A stretch of 64,000 nucleotides of DNA from Basidiobolus meristosporus CBS 931.73 (lineage: Eukaryota; Basidiobolomycota; Basidiobolomycetes; Basidiobolales; Basidiobolaceae), in contig MCFE01000169.1 of assembly GCA_002104905.1 (NCBI GenBank), positions 1 to 64,000 on the forward strand, read 5' to 3'. How positions within the stretch are numbered: position 1 is the stretch's first letter; every line of letters begins with the position of its first letter. A program made the position numbers and the translations under genes. The notes under the pieces were generated by a model. The model was not told the DNA's origin. It made no database searches and saw only the letters and a program-made list of their open reading frames with translations. Shown here piece by piece: positions 51,068 to 60,602 of this stretch.

Positions 51068-51590
51068 TGTTATGATTAGACACAAGGCAGGAGAGTAGAG
51101 CTAGGCAAGGCAGGACCAGGAAAGGACTTAGGTGTGGATCATCAAGGCAAGGTGGGTTTCCAAGGCAAGGCTGTTTATTCAAGACCTGTGTTTATCAGAC
51201 TGAGGTATACTTAAGGGGGAATAGGACTATATATACTTTTTGGTTATACTGATGCCAAGAGATATTGGCTAATACTAATGGGGTTGTGGGGTGAGGCGCA
51301 GCAATCTGCTGGGGATAATAATATAGAAGGCAAGGCACTGAGACAGGATAGGGAAATGGATTGGGTCACCTGATCATGTGACTAAGTCATGTGATTGGGT
51401 ATTTCCATATATGGTACTGGACTATGAAACACACAATGGGAAGCTTCCATGGAATGTTCCATTGTGTAACAATGCTTTGGAATGGTCAGGAACTTTCTGA
51501 AAGGTGGTAGAAGGTTCCAGAAGGAATCTCTTAGAAATTGAGCTAGGAAGCTGAAACTTGGCATGGGTGTTCATGTTTGTCATGTGATCA
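51068..51590 (-). repeat. 3' LTR of gypsy-2
   Basis: TGTTATGATTAGACACAAGG ... CATGTGATCA. Same length (523 bp) as the copy at 57257. PPT-like GGAAGAGGAGAATAG follows at about 51600. Confidence 0.88.
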
Positions 51591-51639
51591 TAAAACTATT
51601 CTCCTCTTCCAGGCAAAGCTCTGTTTCCCTTTGGGGCAG

Positions 51640-52512
51640 GTTTTGCAGGATATTGCTGGTGGAACTAGGTAACTAGTTCTTGACAATTATTGAGATGGGT
51701 AGCTGGTTCCCATGTTTAGTCACTTGGACCATAACCAATCCAGTCTACTAAGTAGTACAGCTTTGACCGGATATACTTGGAGCCTAGAATCTGTTTAACG
51801 TCAAATTCTTAATGTTGGTCAACCTGGATGGCTTGGGGCTTTGCTTCTTGCCAGTTTGGCATGGTGTTCCTACAATAAGGCTCCAGGAGGGACACATGGA
51901 AAGTATCATGGATTTTCATACTTGCTGGTAACCGTGGCTGATATATTATAGGGCTAAGCTTCTTCTTGATCCTGAAGGGACCAAGTTTCTTGAAATCCAA
52001 CTTGTCACAAGGGCAGTTAGCACTGGTGTTTTTTCTGAGCAACCATACAGAATCTCCTTCATTAAGATCAGGGCTGGGATGCCATTTTAGATTGGCATAT
52101 TTCTTGTAGCTTTCCTGAGCTAAGGATAGTTCTTCCTTGAGGGTATTCTGGATGTCCTGAATTGCTTGGGCATGTTCAGCCACATGTGGGCTCATTGGGT
52201 TTGTTGGAATCTGTATATCAAACTGAGGGTGGAATCCATAGTTTGCATAGAATGGTGTAAAACCGGTTGCGCTATGGCTTGAGTTGTTGTAGGCAAACTC
52301 AGCAACAGGGAGTAGATCAACCCAATTGTCTTGCTGGTAATTGATATAGCACCGGAGGTATAGCTCTAGAATCTGGTTGATTCTTTCAGTCTGGCCATCA
52401 GACTGTGGGTGGAAGGCAGTAGAGAACTTGACTTGAACACCAAGGTATTGCATAAATGTTTCCAAAACTTGGACACATACTGTGGGACTCTATCTGACAC
52501 AATATCACTGGG
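51640..52512 (-). pseudogene. Gypsy-2 integrase C-terminal part and chromodomain
   Basis: SDIVSDRVPQYVSKFWKHL continues the integrase core after the solo LTR; FHPQSDGQTERINQILELYL carries the catalytic Glu; VAEFAYNNSSHSATGFTPFY and LGPFRIKKKLSPIIYQPRLP, VSLLEP follow. After a stop at 51809 the frame reads EFDVKQILGSKYIRSKLYYL, VDWIGYGPSD, stop, TWEPATHL: a chromodomain with its aromatic residues. Confidence 0.85.
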
Positions 52513-53211
52513 TGTTGTATCCAAGAGAAAGTGTAATAAAACTCTTGAATAGTTTAACTGAACCAAAGGGACAATTAAGTGCAGAATCTTAGAATTGTCA
52601 GAGAGTGGCGGAAATATTAGCAGAAAGATTCTGATCTAATATTGGTCTTGGATATAGCTGGGTTGGCTATAAAGACAATGATATTTGTTTGCTAGGCAGG
52701 CTAGGCTTGGTGTTCTTTGGAGTGCTAGATATACTAGGCTTGGATAGGAACTAGAACGGAATTGTTGGGTTCTTATTTTTGCTTGAGACAGAATCTTAAT
52801 TTTGTTGAGACACACACTAAACCAAAAGGTTCAGTAAACTTTATAAATACTTTTCTGATCAAGTTGAATTAGTAAGCGCCAAGAGACTGGACTAATTGAA
52901 AGCTGTAGGGGTGTTGATAGGTGCATAAGATAAATGAGAAATTGCATCATTAATCAGCTGATGTCTTGGCAACTACTAAGTGGTTGGACAGATCTCAGAT
53001 GACTAATCACTTGGAAAGGCTTAGCAGATAAGTTGAGGACGTAATGACCACTTAAAAATTGATCAGGTGTGACAGCTAAAAATAGATCCTGAGAAGTGAT
53101 AACATAAATCATGACAGGGATTAGTTATGATTGGGTTAGGGAAAATCAGTTAGGGTACTAGATTTTCTAACAGAGTGAAATTGGCTAAGTTTTAAATGTT
53201 GATGCACAACA
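52513..53211 (-). mobile_element. Solo LTR-X, 699 bp, with 5-bp target duplication
   Basis: In inverse orientation TGTTGTGCATCAACATTTAA ... CTTGGATACAACA. CTGGG is duplicated at 52508-52512 and 53212-53216. Removing the LTR and one CTGGG joins the integrase frame exactly (..HDIPS|DIVSDR..), which proves both ends. The internal region of this element family is not in the window. Confidence 0.93.
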
Positions 53212-53935
53212 CTGGGGATATCATGAAGGCGGAAAATATTCTTCAGGACTAATGCAGCGGTTTCTTTTGCATCAGTGTTCTTACAGCAAGGGATAAAGTG
53301 AGCCATCTTGGTCAGCCAGTCAGCCACTACAAGTATAGCATTGAAGCCACATGACTCAGGGAGGTCAGTAATGAAGTCCATAGATATAGATCTCCATTGG
53401 TGTTCTAGGATAGACAAGGGCTGAAGAAGTCCATAGGGCTGGTGTCTGGCTGGTTTTGCACGGTTGCAAATATCAAAAGTCAGAATGTACTCTTTGATAA
53501 GATTTATCATTCTAGGCCACCAGAAATCTCTTTTGATAGCATTCAAGGTTTTGGCAGTAACAAAGTGGCCTGCATCCATTGAATCATGCCAAGACTTATT
53601 GATATCTAGCTGGGTGGCAGGGTCTGGGACATAAAGCTGCTGCTTGTAGTAGATGAAGTTGTTTACCAAATGCAGGTTCTGGATGTTTGGGAACTTGGGA
53701 GGAGGCCCAACTGGGGACTCCAGATATTTCTTGATGGTGCTGGAAGTCATATCAGAGGCTTTGGATTCTGATATCCTTACTAGGAATGAAGGGATCACAA
53801 TACTTGAGGACTGGGTGGCAAGAATCTCAAAATATTTCTTGCTCAGCAATGGGTGTTCCATTTGTCAACAGGCATCATCTCCCTCTTCCAGGGCATATTC
53901 CTTTTTTCTGGACAGGGCATCAGGCTTTCCTTGCT
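53212..53935 (-). pseudogene. Gypsy-2 integrase N-terminal part
   Basis: H2C2 finger WHDSMDAGHFVTAKTLNAIK with FDICNRAK; core SMDFITDLPESCGFNAILVV. The stretch QHLKLSQ..SSTLTDFP at the end of this open frame comes from the solo LTR, not from the element. Confidence 0.85.
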
Positions 53936-55330
53936 TTGCACCAGGTCTATAGGTGATAGTAAAGTCAAAGCTGGACAGGAAGAGTTACCATCTGGCTTGA
54001 CTCTGCTTTAGTACTTTGGAAGTTGCAAAGTACTCAAGGTTCTTATGGTCACAGAAGACTTTGATTTTGTGTTTTGCACCATCCAGGTAGTGTCTCCATT
54101 GCTCAAAGGCTACAATGATGGCAAGCAACTTCTTATCATAGATATCATAGTTGATCTTGACAGGGGAAAACTTCCAAGAGTAGAATGCAATGGGGTACAA
54201 CACATTGTCCTCATCATACTGGGAGAGTATGGCACCAAGGGGAAAATCAGAAGCATCAGTCTCCACTATGAATTGCTTCTCAAGGTCAGGGTGGGCAAGC
54301 AGGGGGGCCTTCAGGAAAGATTTCTTGAGTTGGTTGAATGAGGTGGATTGCTCCTCATTCCAGGCAAAAGATGTGTTCTTCTGGGTAAGCTTAGTCAGAG
54401 GGGTGACTATCTTGGAGTAGTTGGCTATGAACCTGCAATAGAAGTTGGCAAATCCCAGGAAGGATTGTGCTTCCTTGACTGAGCTTGGAGTTTTCCAGGA
54501 TTGGACTGAGTCAACTTTCTTTGGGTCCATTCTGGTTCCCTCAGGGCTGATGAGGTAACCAAGAAATTCCACTTCTCTCTGGTCAAATGCACACTTCTCT
54601 AGCTTGGAATAGAGACCGGCAGAGTCTAGTTTTCTCAATACTGCTTGACATGTTCATCATGTTCATCTTGACTCTTGGAGTATATGAGAATATCATCAAG
54701 GTAGATTACCACAAACTGGTCAAGGTATTCACAGAATTTGTCATTCATGGGGTGTCAAAACACAGCAGGGGCATTGGTGAGGCCAAATGGCATTACTTTG
54801 TACTCAAAGTGACCATATCTTGTGCAAAAGGCAGCTTTCCGTTTATCACCAGGCTTGATTCTGACAAGATTGTAAGCTCCCCCCAAGTCTATGTTGGTGA
54901 AGACTTGGGCAGCAGATAGCTGATCCAACAGTGTGTTGATCAGGGGCAGGGGTAGCAGTTCTTGACTGTGATCTTTTTCAAAGCACGGTAGTCCACACAC
55001 ATTCTGAGGGTGCCATCCTTCTTCTTGACAAAGATGATTGGGGCTCCAGCAGGTGATTTGAAGTGCTGAATAAAACCCTTCTGGAGGTTTTCTTCAATAT
55101 AACCATGAGGTTCTTTCAACTCCAGCTGGGGGAGGTTATATATTGGGCCAAATGGAGGGACTTTTCCATCTTCAAGGTCAATAGGGCAGTCATAAGGCCA
55201 ATGGTCAGGGAGGAGTTCTGCTTTCTTCTTGTCAAAGACATGGGCAAACTCTTGGGACTTGGCTGGTATGTTTGCTCAGGGGGCTCCTTCAGCTGGCAAG
55301 TTATCTTGGGCTGTTAAACTGTTGGTAACA
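53936..55330 (-). pseudogene. Gypsy-2 reverse transcriptase and RNase H
   Basis: RT entry [16 protein letters not shown] at about 55010-55060 in [45 protein letters not shown]-like region with a shift, then YSKLEKCAFDQREVEFLGYL and FLGFANFYCRFI. RNase H: FIVETDASDFPLGAILSQYD, KKLLAIIVAFEQWRHYLDGA, FCDHKNLEYFATSKVL. Confidence 0.85.
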
Positions 55331-55342
55331 GTCTTTTCACAG

Positions 55343-55810
55343 TTACCAGGGTATGGAGTTCATGGAGTTGACTTGGTGGGATCTGGTGAATGACAGGATC
55401 TTGGATTTCCAATCAATACTTGGATTGTGGTAGCTCAGCCATGAGCTTCCAAGCACAGTAGGATAGTGTGGTGAGTTGATGATGTTGAAGGCAATTCTTT
55501 CTTGGTGAGAAGTACTGGACAGCTGAAGTAAGCATGTTTCATGGGTAACAGCACCAGATGAGAGTATTCTTCCATCAATAACTTCTACTTGGACTGGACA
55601 GGATTTCAAGGTAACAGAAATAGAGTGCTTCTGGACAAAGGCTTGGTCAATGAAACAGGATGCAGCACTGGAATCAATCAGGGCTAGGACTGGGACAGGA
55701 CTGGAGTCAGGGATCTGGATTTTGACAGGCATTCTCAAGGACTGGATAGATTTTGTGGCAAAGGAAGATTCTTGGATATGCTGGATTTTCAAGGGTGGGT
55801 CCGGTTGCAA
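55343..55810 (-). pseudogene. Gypsy-2 protease
   Basis: Retropepsin-like region with ALIDSSAASCFIDQAFV, where the usual active-site Asp-Ser/Thr-Gly is Asp-Ser-Ser, and YPTVLGSSWLSYHNPSIDW, the usual LG..WL and W features downstream. Confidence 0.8.
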
Positions 55811-55815
55811 GCCTG

Positions 55816-56850
55816 TCAGTGCAACTGGACATTGGAGTTTCCCAACAGATCTGAGTCAGGTTGGTTACTGGAGGACTGCATCAGCTTGAAGCTGGACTGC
55901 TTGTTGGGGCAGGACTTGGCAAAGTGACCTGGTTGGCCACAGTATAGACAGAGGTTGGCTTGTTGACGTCTGGACTTTTCACTCTTTGATAGTTTCTTGT
56001 GTTTGGCACTATCAATCTGCATAGGATCTTCTGGAGTGACATGGGGAGCAGGAGGGGCTGGGACTGCAACAGGAATGCGTGTTTGACGGTTCTTTTGCTT
56101 CTTCTGGAATAGTCTGTTGTCACACCAGATTGCTTGGTGCATAGCTTCAACCAATGTATCTGGATCTGGGAGTGTGAGTAGCAGATCACAGACTTCATCA
56201 TTAAGGCCATCTTGGAATTAGCTTATCAAGGCTGCTTGACCCAGGAGCTGAGGTCACTGGAGAGTTGTCAGAATTCTGAGGTATAGAATGATGCTGGTTT
56301 GTTCCCTTGTTTGAGAGTCTTGATCTTGTTGGCAGAAGTTCTGGCTTGTTCAAGGTTACCAAATGTTAGCTCCATCTCAGTGAGAAAAGCTTGGTAGTCT
56401 CTGAGGAGGGGAGAGTTGGTCTCCATTAATGGGGCAAACCGCTTGAGAGATACACCAGTTAGCAGGTGTTAGCTCCATTTCAGTGAGAAAAGCTTGGTAG
56501 TCACTGAGGAGGGGAGAGTTGGTCTCCACTAATGGGGCAAACCTCTTGAGAGATGTACCAGTTAGCAGGCTGGAGAGGAAACCAACTTTGGCCTGGTCAG
56601 TGGGGTACTGGTTGGGCTGGAGTGCAAGATTGTTCTTCACCATGTTGATGAAGCCGTGGAATTCATTCTGAGAGCCATTGGACTTGATAGCAGGAGTATA
56701 CTTGGGTTCTTGGTAGACTGGGACATGGCTAGTTTGCTGAACATTTTAGTTCTGGAACTGAGCAAAAGTGTTTTTGATGTCTGCATGGTCTTGCTGCAGT
56801 TGGGTAAAGACAGCCATGAGCTGGGCAAAGTTCAGCTCCAGGTTGGACAT
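55816..56850 (-). pseudogene. Gypsy-2 gag with CCHC knuckle
   Basis: ATG at 56850: MSNLELNFAQLMAVFTQLQQ, stop at about 56748, then KSNGSQNEFHGFINMVKN, YPTDQAKVGFLSSLLTGTSL. CCHC knuckle LCLYCGQPGHFAKSCPNK near 55900-55960. A 103-bp tandem duplication disrupts it. Confidence 0.8.
56366..56571. repeat. 103-bp tandem duplication in gypsy-2 gag
   Basis: TTAGCTCCATCTCAGTGAGA at 56366 and TTAGCTCCATTTCAGTGAGA at 56469; copies differ at a few positions. 103 is not a multiple of three, so it shifts the frame. Confidence 0.85.
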
Positions 56851-57256
56851 GGTAGCAGAGAAAGGCGGATGAACTTGCAAGGAATACTGGAATATACTAT
56901 ACTGGGTTGTGGGTTTGTAAAGCCACTAGTATGTCAAGAATACAACTATTGAGCCACAATCCCCAACTTAAATAAGTTAGTGTCACTTCAGAAGGTACTG
57001 GTTTCAACATCCTTTGATAGAGTATTGTACTAAAGCTTCCAATACTGTAACAACTGTAAACTCCACCAGCAGGGTAATAAAGTGAATGCAGCTTTGACCA
57101 ATAGTCTTACAAAGATAGAGTATCTTTGCCTTTATAGGACAAGACTAGGGAAAGATGATGGACTATACTTAAGGTGAGTATTCCTTTTACAAGTTTTCTT
57201 CAAACTTTGGGCAGAAGGCAGGGATCCACAGGCAAGTCAGGAGAGTCTGATAAAGC

Positions 57257-57779
57257 TGTTATGAGTAGATACAAGGCAGGAGAGTAGAGCTAGGCAAGGC
57301 AGGACTAGGAAAGGACTTAGGTGTGGATCATCAAGGCAAGGTGGGTTTCCAAGGCAAGGCTGTTTATTCAAGACCTGTGTTTATCAGACTGAGGTATACT
57401 TAAGGGGGAATAGGACTATATATACTTTTTAGTTATACTGATGCCAAGAGATATTGGCTAATACTAATGGGGTTGTGGGATGAGGCGCAGCAATGTGCTG
57501 GGAATAATAATATAGAAGGCAAGGTACTGAGACAGGATGGGGAAATGGATTGGGTCACCTGAACATGTGACTAGATCATGTGATCTGGTATTTCCATATA
57601 TGGTACTGGACTATGAAAAATACAATGGGAAGCTTCCATGGAATGTTCAATGGTGTAACAATGGTTTGGAATGGTCAGTAACTTTCTGGAAGGTGGTAGA
57701 AGGCTCCAGAAGGAATATCTTAGAAATTCAGCTAGGAAGCTGAAACGTGGCATGGGTGTTCATGGCTATCATGTGATCA
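57257..57779 (-). repeat. 5' LTR of gypsy-2
   Basis: TGTTATGAGTAGATACAAGG ... CATGTGATCA. Differences from 51068-51590 include several C/T and A/G transitions. Confidence 0.88.
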
Positions 57780-57788
57780 TGAGACCAA

Positions 57789-58518
57789 TGTTACAAGTCT
57801 TGGTATAAGAGTTGTAGAGGAATAGAGAGTTTAGCTAGTATTAGACTTGTTCCGTTGGATTGTGCCACATTGAGCCATGAGTGCCAAATGATGCCATAGT
57901 GTGCCAGAGAGGACAAGTGAGCCTCTACCTGGCCACAGAGTGTGAAACATAGCTCTGCATCTTCATGCAAAGCAGCCCCTGTGTTTCACCCATTGTGTTG
58001 GAGAAAATCCATTTTTTGACCTTTTTTTTTGGATCAATGTTGTGCAGGATGTGTTAGAGCACAAGCAGATTGAAGATATGCATCTGGTACTCAATACCAA
58101 TGGCACTCTAAATCTAGCTCCTGTAGCTTGTATCATGTCACAAAAATGAATGGCACTATCTTGGTCCACTGGTACTATCTGGCACTATAAGTGCTTTGTA
58201 TAGATCTTACATTAGGTCTAATATTTAAATATAGTGAGGTTCCAGCAGCTTCTTATATACATTTTGCCAGATCAATTGCTGACTAATTGTATTTCCTAAT
58301 GTAGGTTGTGGCTGATGACGCATTTGATTGTATCATCATCACCCAATAAGATCCTACTTAATATATCTATTTCTGTCTGATAAGAATCTGCTGATTCATT
58401 TGCTGACTAATGCAACTGATTTCATAGATAATACTGATATACTGCTAACCTAAACATATACTAATTGATTTGACTAAAAACTGATCTAACTTAAACATTC
58501 AAGCAGCAGATCATAAGA
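57789..58518 (-). repeat. 5' LTR of gypsy-1, with insertion
   Basis: TGTTACAAGTCTTGG to 57840, then repeat H, then 58232-58518 matching 46590-46866. Confidence 0.85.
57840..58231 (+). repeat. Repeat H, copy 1 (about 390 bp)
   Basis: TTAGACTTGTTCCGTTGGAT ... GGTCTAATATTTAAATA, inserted in the gypsy-1 LTR. Ends AGAC / GTCT are short inverted repeats. No coding frame; probably a non-autonomous DNA element. Internal landmarks: GCCACATTGAGCCATGAG, CACAGAGTGTGAAACATAG, TTGTGCAGGAT, CTAGCTCCTGT. Confidence 0.7.
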
Positions 58519-58725
58519 CTTTGAAAGCAGCACTCCAATGCCAACATGATGTATTTACTGCTACTACATGAGAGGCTTGTAGTGGTATTTGAATGGCACT
58601 TTTACCAGCACTAGCCAGAGCATATGGTTCTTTGCCTGCCATAGCAGAAACTTGATATAATAACAACAAAGAGTGTAAAGACTATTTGTCTATGCTTCAT
58701 ACTCTGGGAGCTTCATATAGAGTTG
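58519..58725. other. Spacer between gypsy-1 and the hairpin region
   Basis: No feature seen. Confidence 0.5.
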
Positions 58726-59461
58726 ATAGACTTGTTCTGTTGGATAGTGCCACATTGAGCCATGAGTGCCAAATGATGCCAAAGTGTGCCAGGGAGGCTA
58801 AGTGAACCTATACTTGGCCACAGAGTGTGAAACATAGATCTGCATCTTCATGCAAAGCAGCCCCTGTGTTTCACCAATGGTATTGGAGAAAATCCATTTT
58901 TTGACCTTTTTTTTTACGTCAATGTTGTGCAGGATGCGTAAGAGCACAAAAGAATTGAAAATATGCATTTAGTACTCAATACCCATGGCACTCTGAATCT
59001 AGCTCCTGTGGCTTGTAACATGTCACAACATTGCATGGCACTATCTTGGTCCACTGGTACTATCTGGCACTATATTTAAATATTAGCCCTAAAGTAAGAT
59101 CAATACAAAGCACTTATAGTGCCAGATAGTACCAGTGGACCAAGATAGCGCCATGCATTGTTGTGACATGCTACAAGCCACAGGAGCTGGATTCAGAGTG
59201 CCATGGGTATTGAGAACCTGATGAATGTCTTCAGTCCTTCTGTGCTCCTACACATCCTGCACAACATTAATCCACAAAAAAACATCAATAAATGGAATTT
59301 CTCCTGCATTATAGGTGAAACACAGGGGCTGCTTTGCATGAAGATGCAGATCTATGTTTTGCACTCTGTGGCCCAGTATAGGTTCATTTGGCCTCTCTGG
59401 CACACTATGGCATCATTTGGCACTCATGGCTCAATATGGCACTATCCAACAGAACAAGTCT
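58726..59461. repeat. Long inverted repeat 1 (two repeat H copies tail to tail)
   Basis: Arm 58726-59072 reads in plus orientation, arm 59116-59461 in minus; spacer about 43 bp. Inner junction: CTATCTGGCACTAT ... ATAGTGCCAGATAG. Arms are about 345 bp and mostly complementary. A transcript would fold into a long hairpin. Confidence 0.85.
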
Positions 59462-59854
59462 GATATGTAGTAAGGCAGGAAGAGGAGATAAAATGCAAGC
59501 ACTCCCATATACAAACTTGCTCAAGAATATCACATCATTATCCAAGATGCATGTGATGATTTGGTATTTGAAGAACAGTGATGACAGAGTGAAAGAAAGC
59601 AAGAATAGGCTCACGCATGGATATATATACAAATATATGATAGTGAAGAAAAATCTGCTAAAAAAATGGATGAAAGGTTGAGGCAGCCAGAGCTATAGTT
59701 GATGCTACAAATGATAAATTTATTAATAGGAAAGCTTCAGGTCAGTATTCCAGATATCTGCTGGTCACAGGCACAATACTATACCTTCTTACATGGTGTC
59801 CACTAATGGGAGATAGTTCAAATGGTGTTGACAGCTGAAAGGTACTAATAACAT
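59462..59854. other. Spacer between the two hairpins
   Basis: 59680-59790 resembles 41880-42010; no gene. Confidence 0.45.
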
Positions 59855-60602
59855 GATAGACTTGTTCCATTAGATAGTGCCACATTGAGCCATGAGTGCC
59901 AAATACTGCCAAATAGTGTCATTGTGTGCCAGAGAGGATATAGCAGACCTAAGCTTGGACAAAGAGTGTGAAACATAGCTCTGCATCTTCATGTAAAGCA
60001 GCCACTTTGTTTTGCATATCATGCTAGAAAAAATCAATTTTTTGACTTTTTTTTTGTATCAAAGTTGTGCAGGATACAGAAGAGCTAAAAAGATTGAAGA
60101 CATGCATCAGGTACTCAGTACTCATGGCACTCTGAATCTAGCTCCTGTGGTATGTATCATGTCACAAAGATGCATGGCACTATCCTGGTCCACTGGAACT
60201 ATCTGGCACTATAAGATCTTAGTACAGGTTTTACTTTAGGGCTAATATTTAAATATAATGTTCTGTAGCACTAGTGGACCAAGATAGTGCCACATACCTC
60301 TGTGTCATGATACAAGCCACAGGAGCTAGATCTGGAGTGCCATGGGTATTGAGTACCAGATACATGTCTTCAACTTTTTTGAGCTCTTACACATCCTGCA
60401 CAACTTTGATCCAAACAAAAGGTCAAAAAAAGGATTTTCTCCAGCATGATGTGTGAAACACAGGGGCTGCTTTGGATGAATATGAAGAGCTGTGTTTCAC
60501 ACTCTGTGGCCATGTAAAGGTACTCTTGGCCTCCCTGGCATACTATGGCATCATTTGGCACTCATCGCTCAACATGGCACTATCCAATGGTAAAGTCTAA
60601 TA
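59855..60602. repeat. Long inverted repeat 2 (two repeat H copies tail to tail)
   Basis: Arm 59855-60213 plus, arm 60267-60602 minus, spacer about 53 bp. Same design as inverted repeat 1 but more diverged, with GATAGACTTGTTCCATTAG at the left end and its inverse TGGTAAAGTCTAAT at the right. Confidence 0.85.

Larger units (their letters stand above)
51068..57784 (-). mobile_element. Gypsy-2: chromodomain Ty3/gypsy element nested in gypsy-1
   Basis: LTRs of about 523-528 bp at 51068-51590/51595 (3') and 57257-57779/57784 (5'). CCAAT at 51063-51067 and 57785-57789 is the target duplication. Minus-strand order gag, CCHC, protease, RT, RNase H, integrase, chromodomain. A 699-bp solo LTR interrupts the integrase. 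Many stops and shifts. Gene order plus chromodomain places it among the chromoviruses. Confidence 0.9.
46499..58518 (-). mobile_element. Gypsy-1: Ty3/gypsy element, interrupted by gypsy-2 and a short repeat
   Basis: 3' LTR at 46499-46866 and 5' LTR at 57789-58518 (carrying a 390-bp insertion). Body 46867-51067 holds gag, CCHC knuckle, protease, RT, RNase H and integrase on the minus strand. Gypsy-2 entered exactly at the junction of 5' LTR and primer binding site (51068-57784, target duplication CCAAT). Flanks CCTTT / CTTTG suggest a decayed target duplication. PPT-like AGTAAGGAGAA precedes the 3' LTR. Confidence 0.9.

Noticed and set aside
53136-53211. QHLKLSQFHSVRKSSTLTDFP tail as part of the gypsy-2 integrase
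   Set aside because: This part is encoded by the inserted LTR-X; an equivalent sequence occurs in the LTR-X fragment at 17337.
59203-59681. ORFs of 86-97 codons in the hairpin area
   Set aside because: They run through repeat H copies and are not kept between copies.
57840-60602. Repeat H as a Helitron or a SINE
   Set aside because: The CTAA-like end is suggestive but no TC start or 3' hairpin is consistent, and no A/B box promoter was recognised; left as unclassified.
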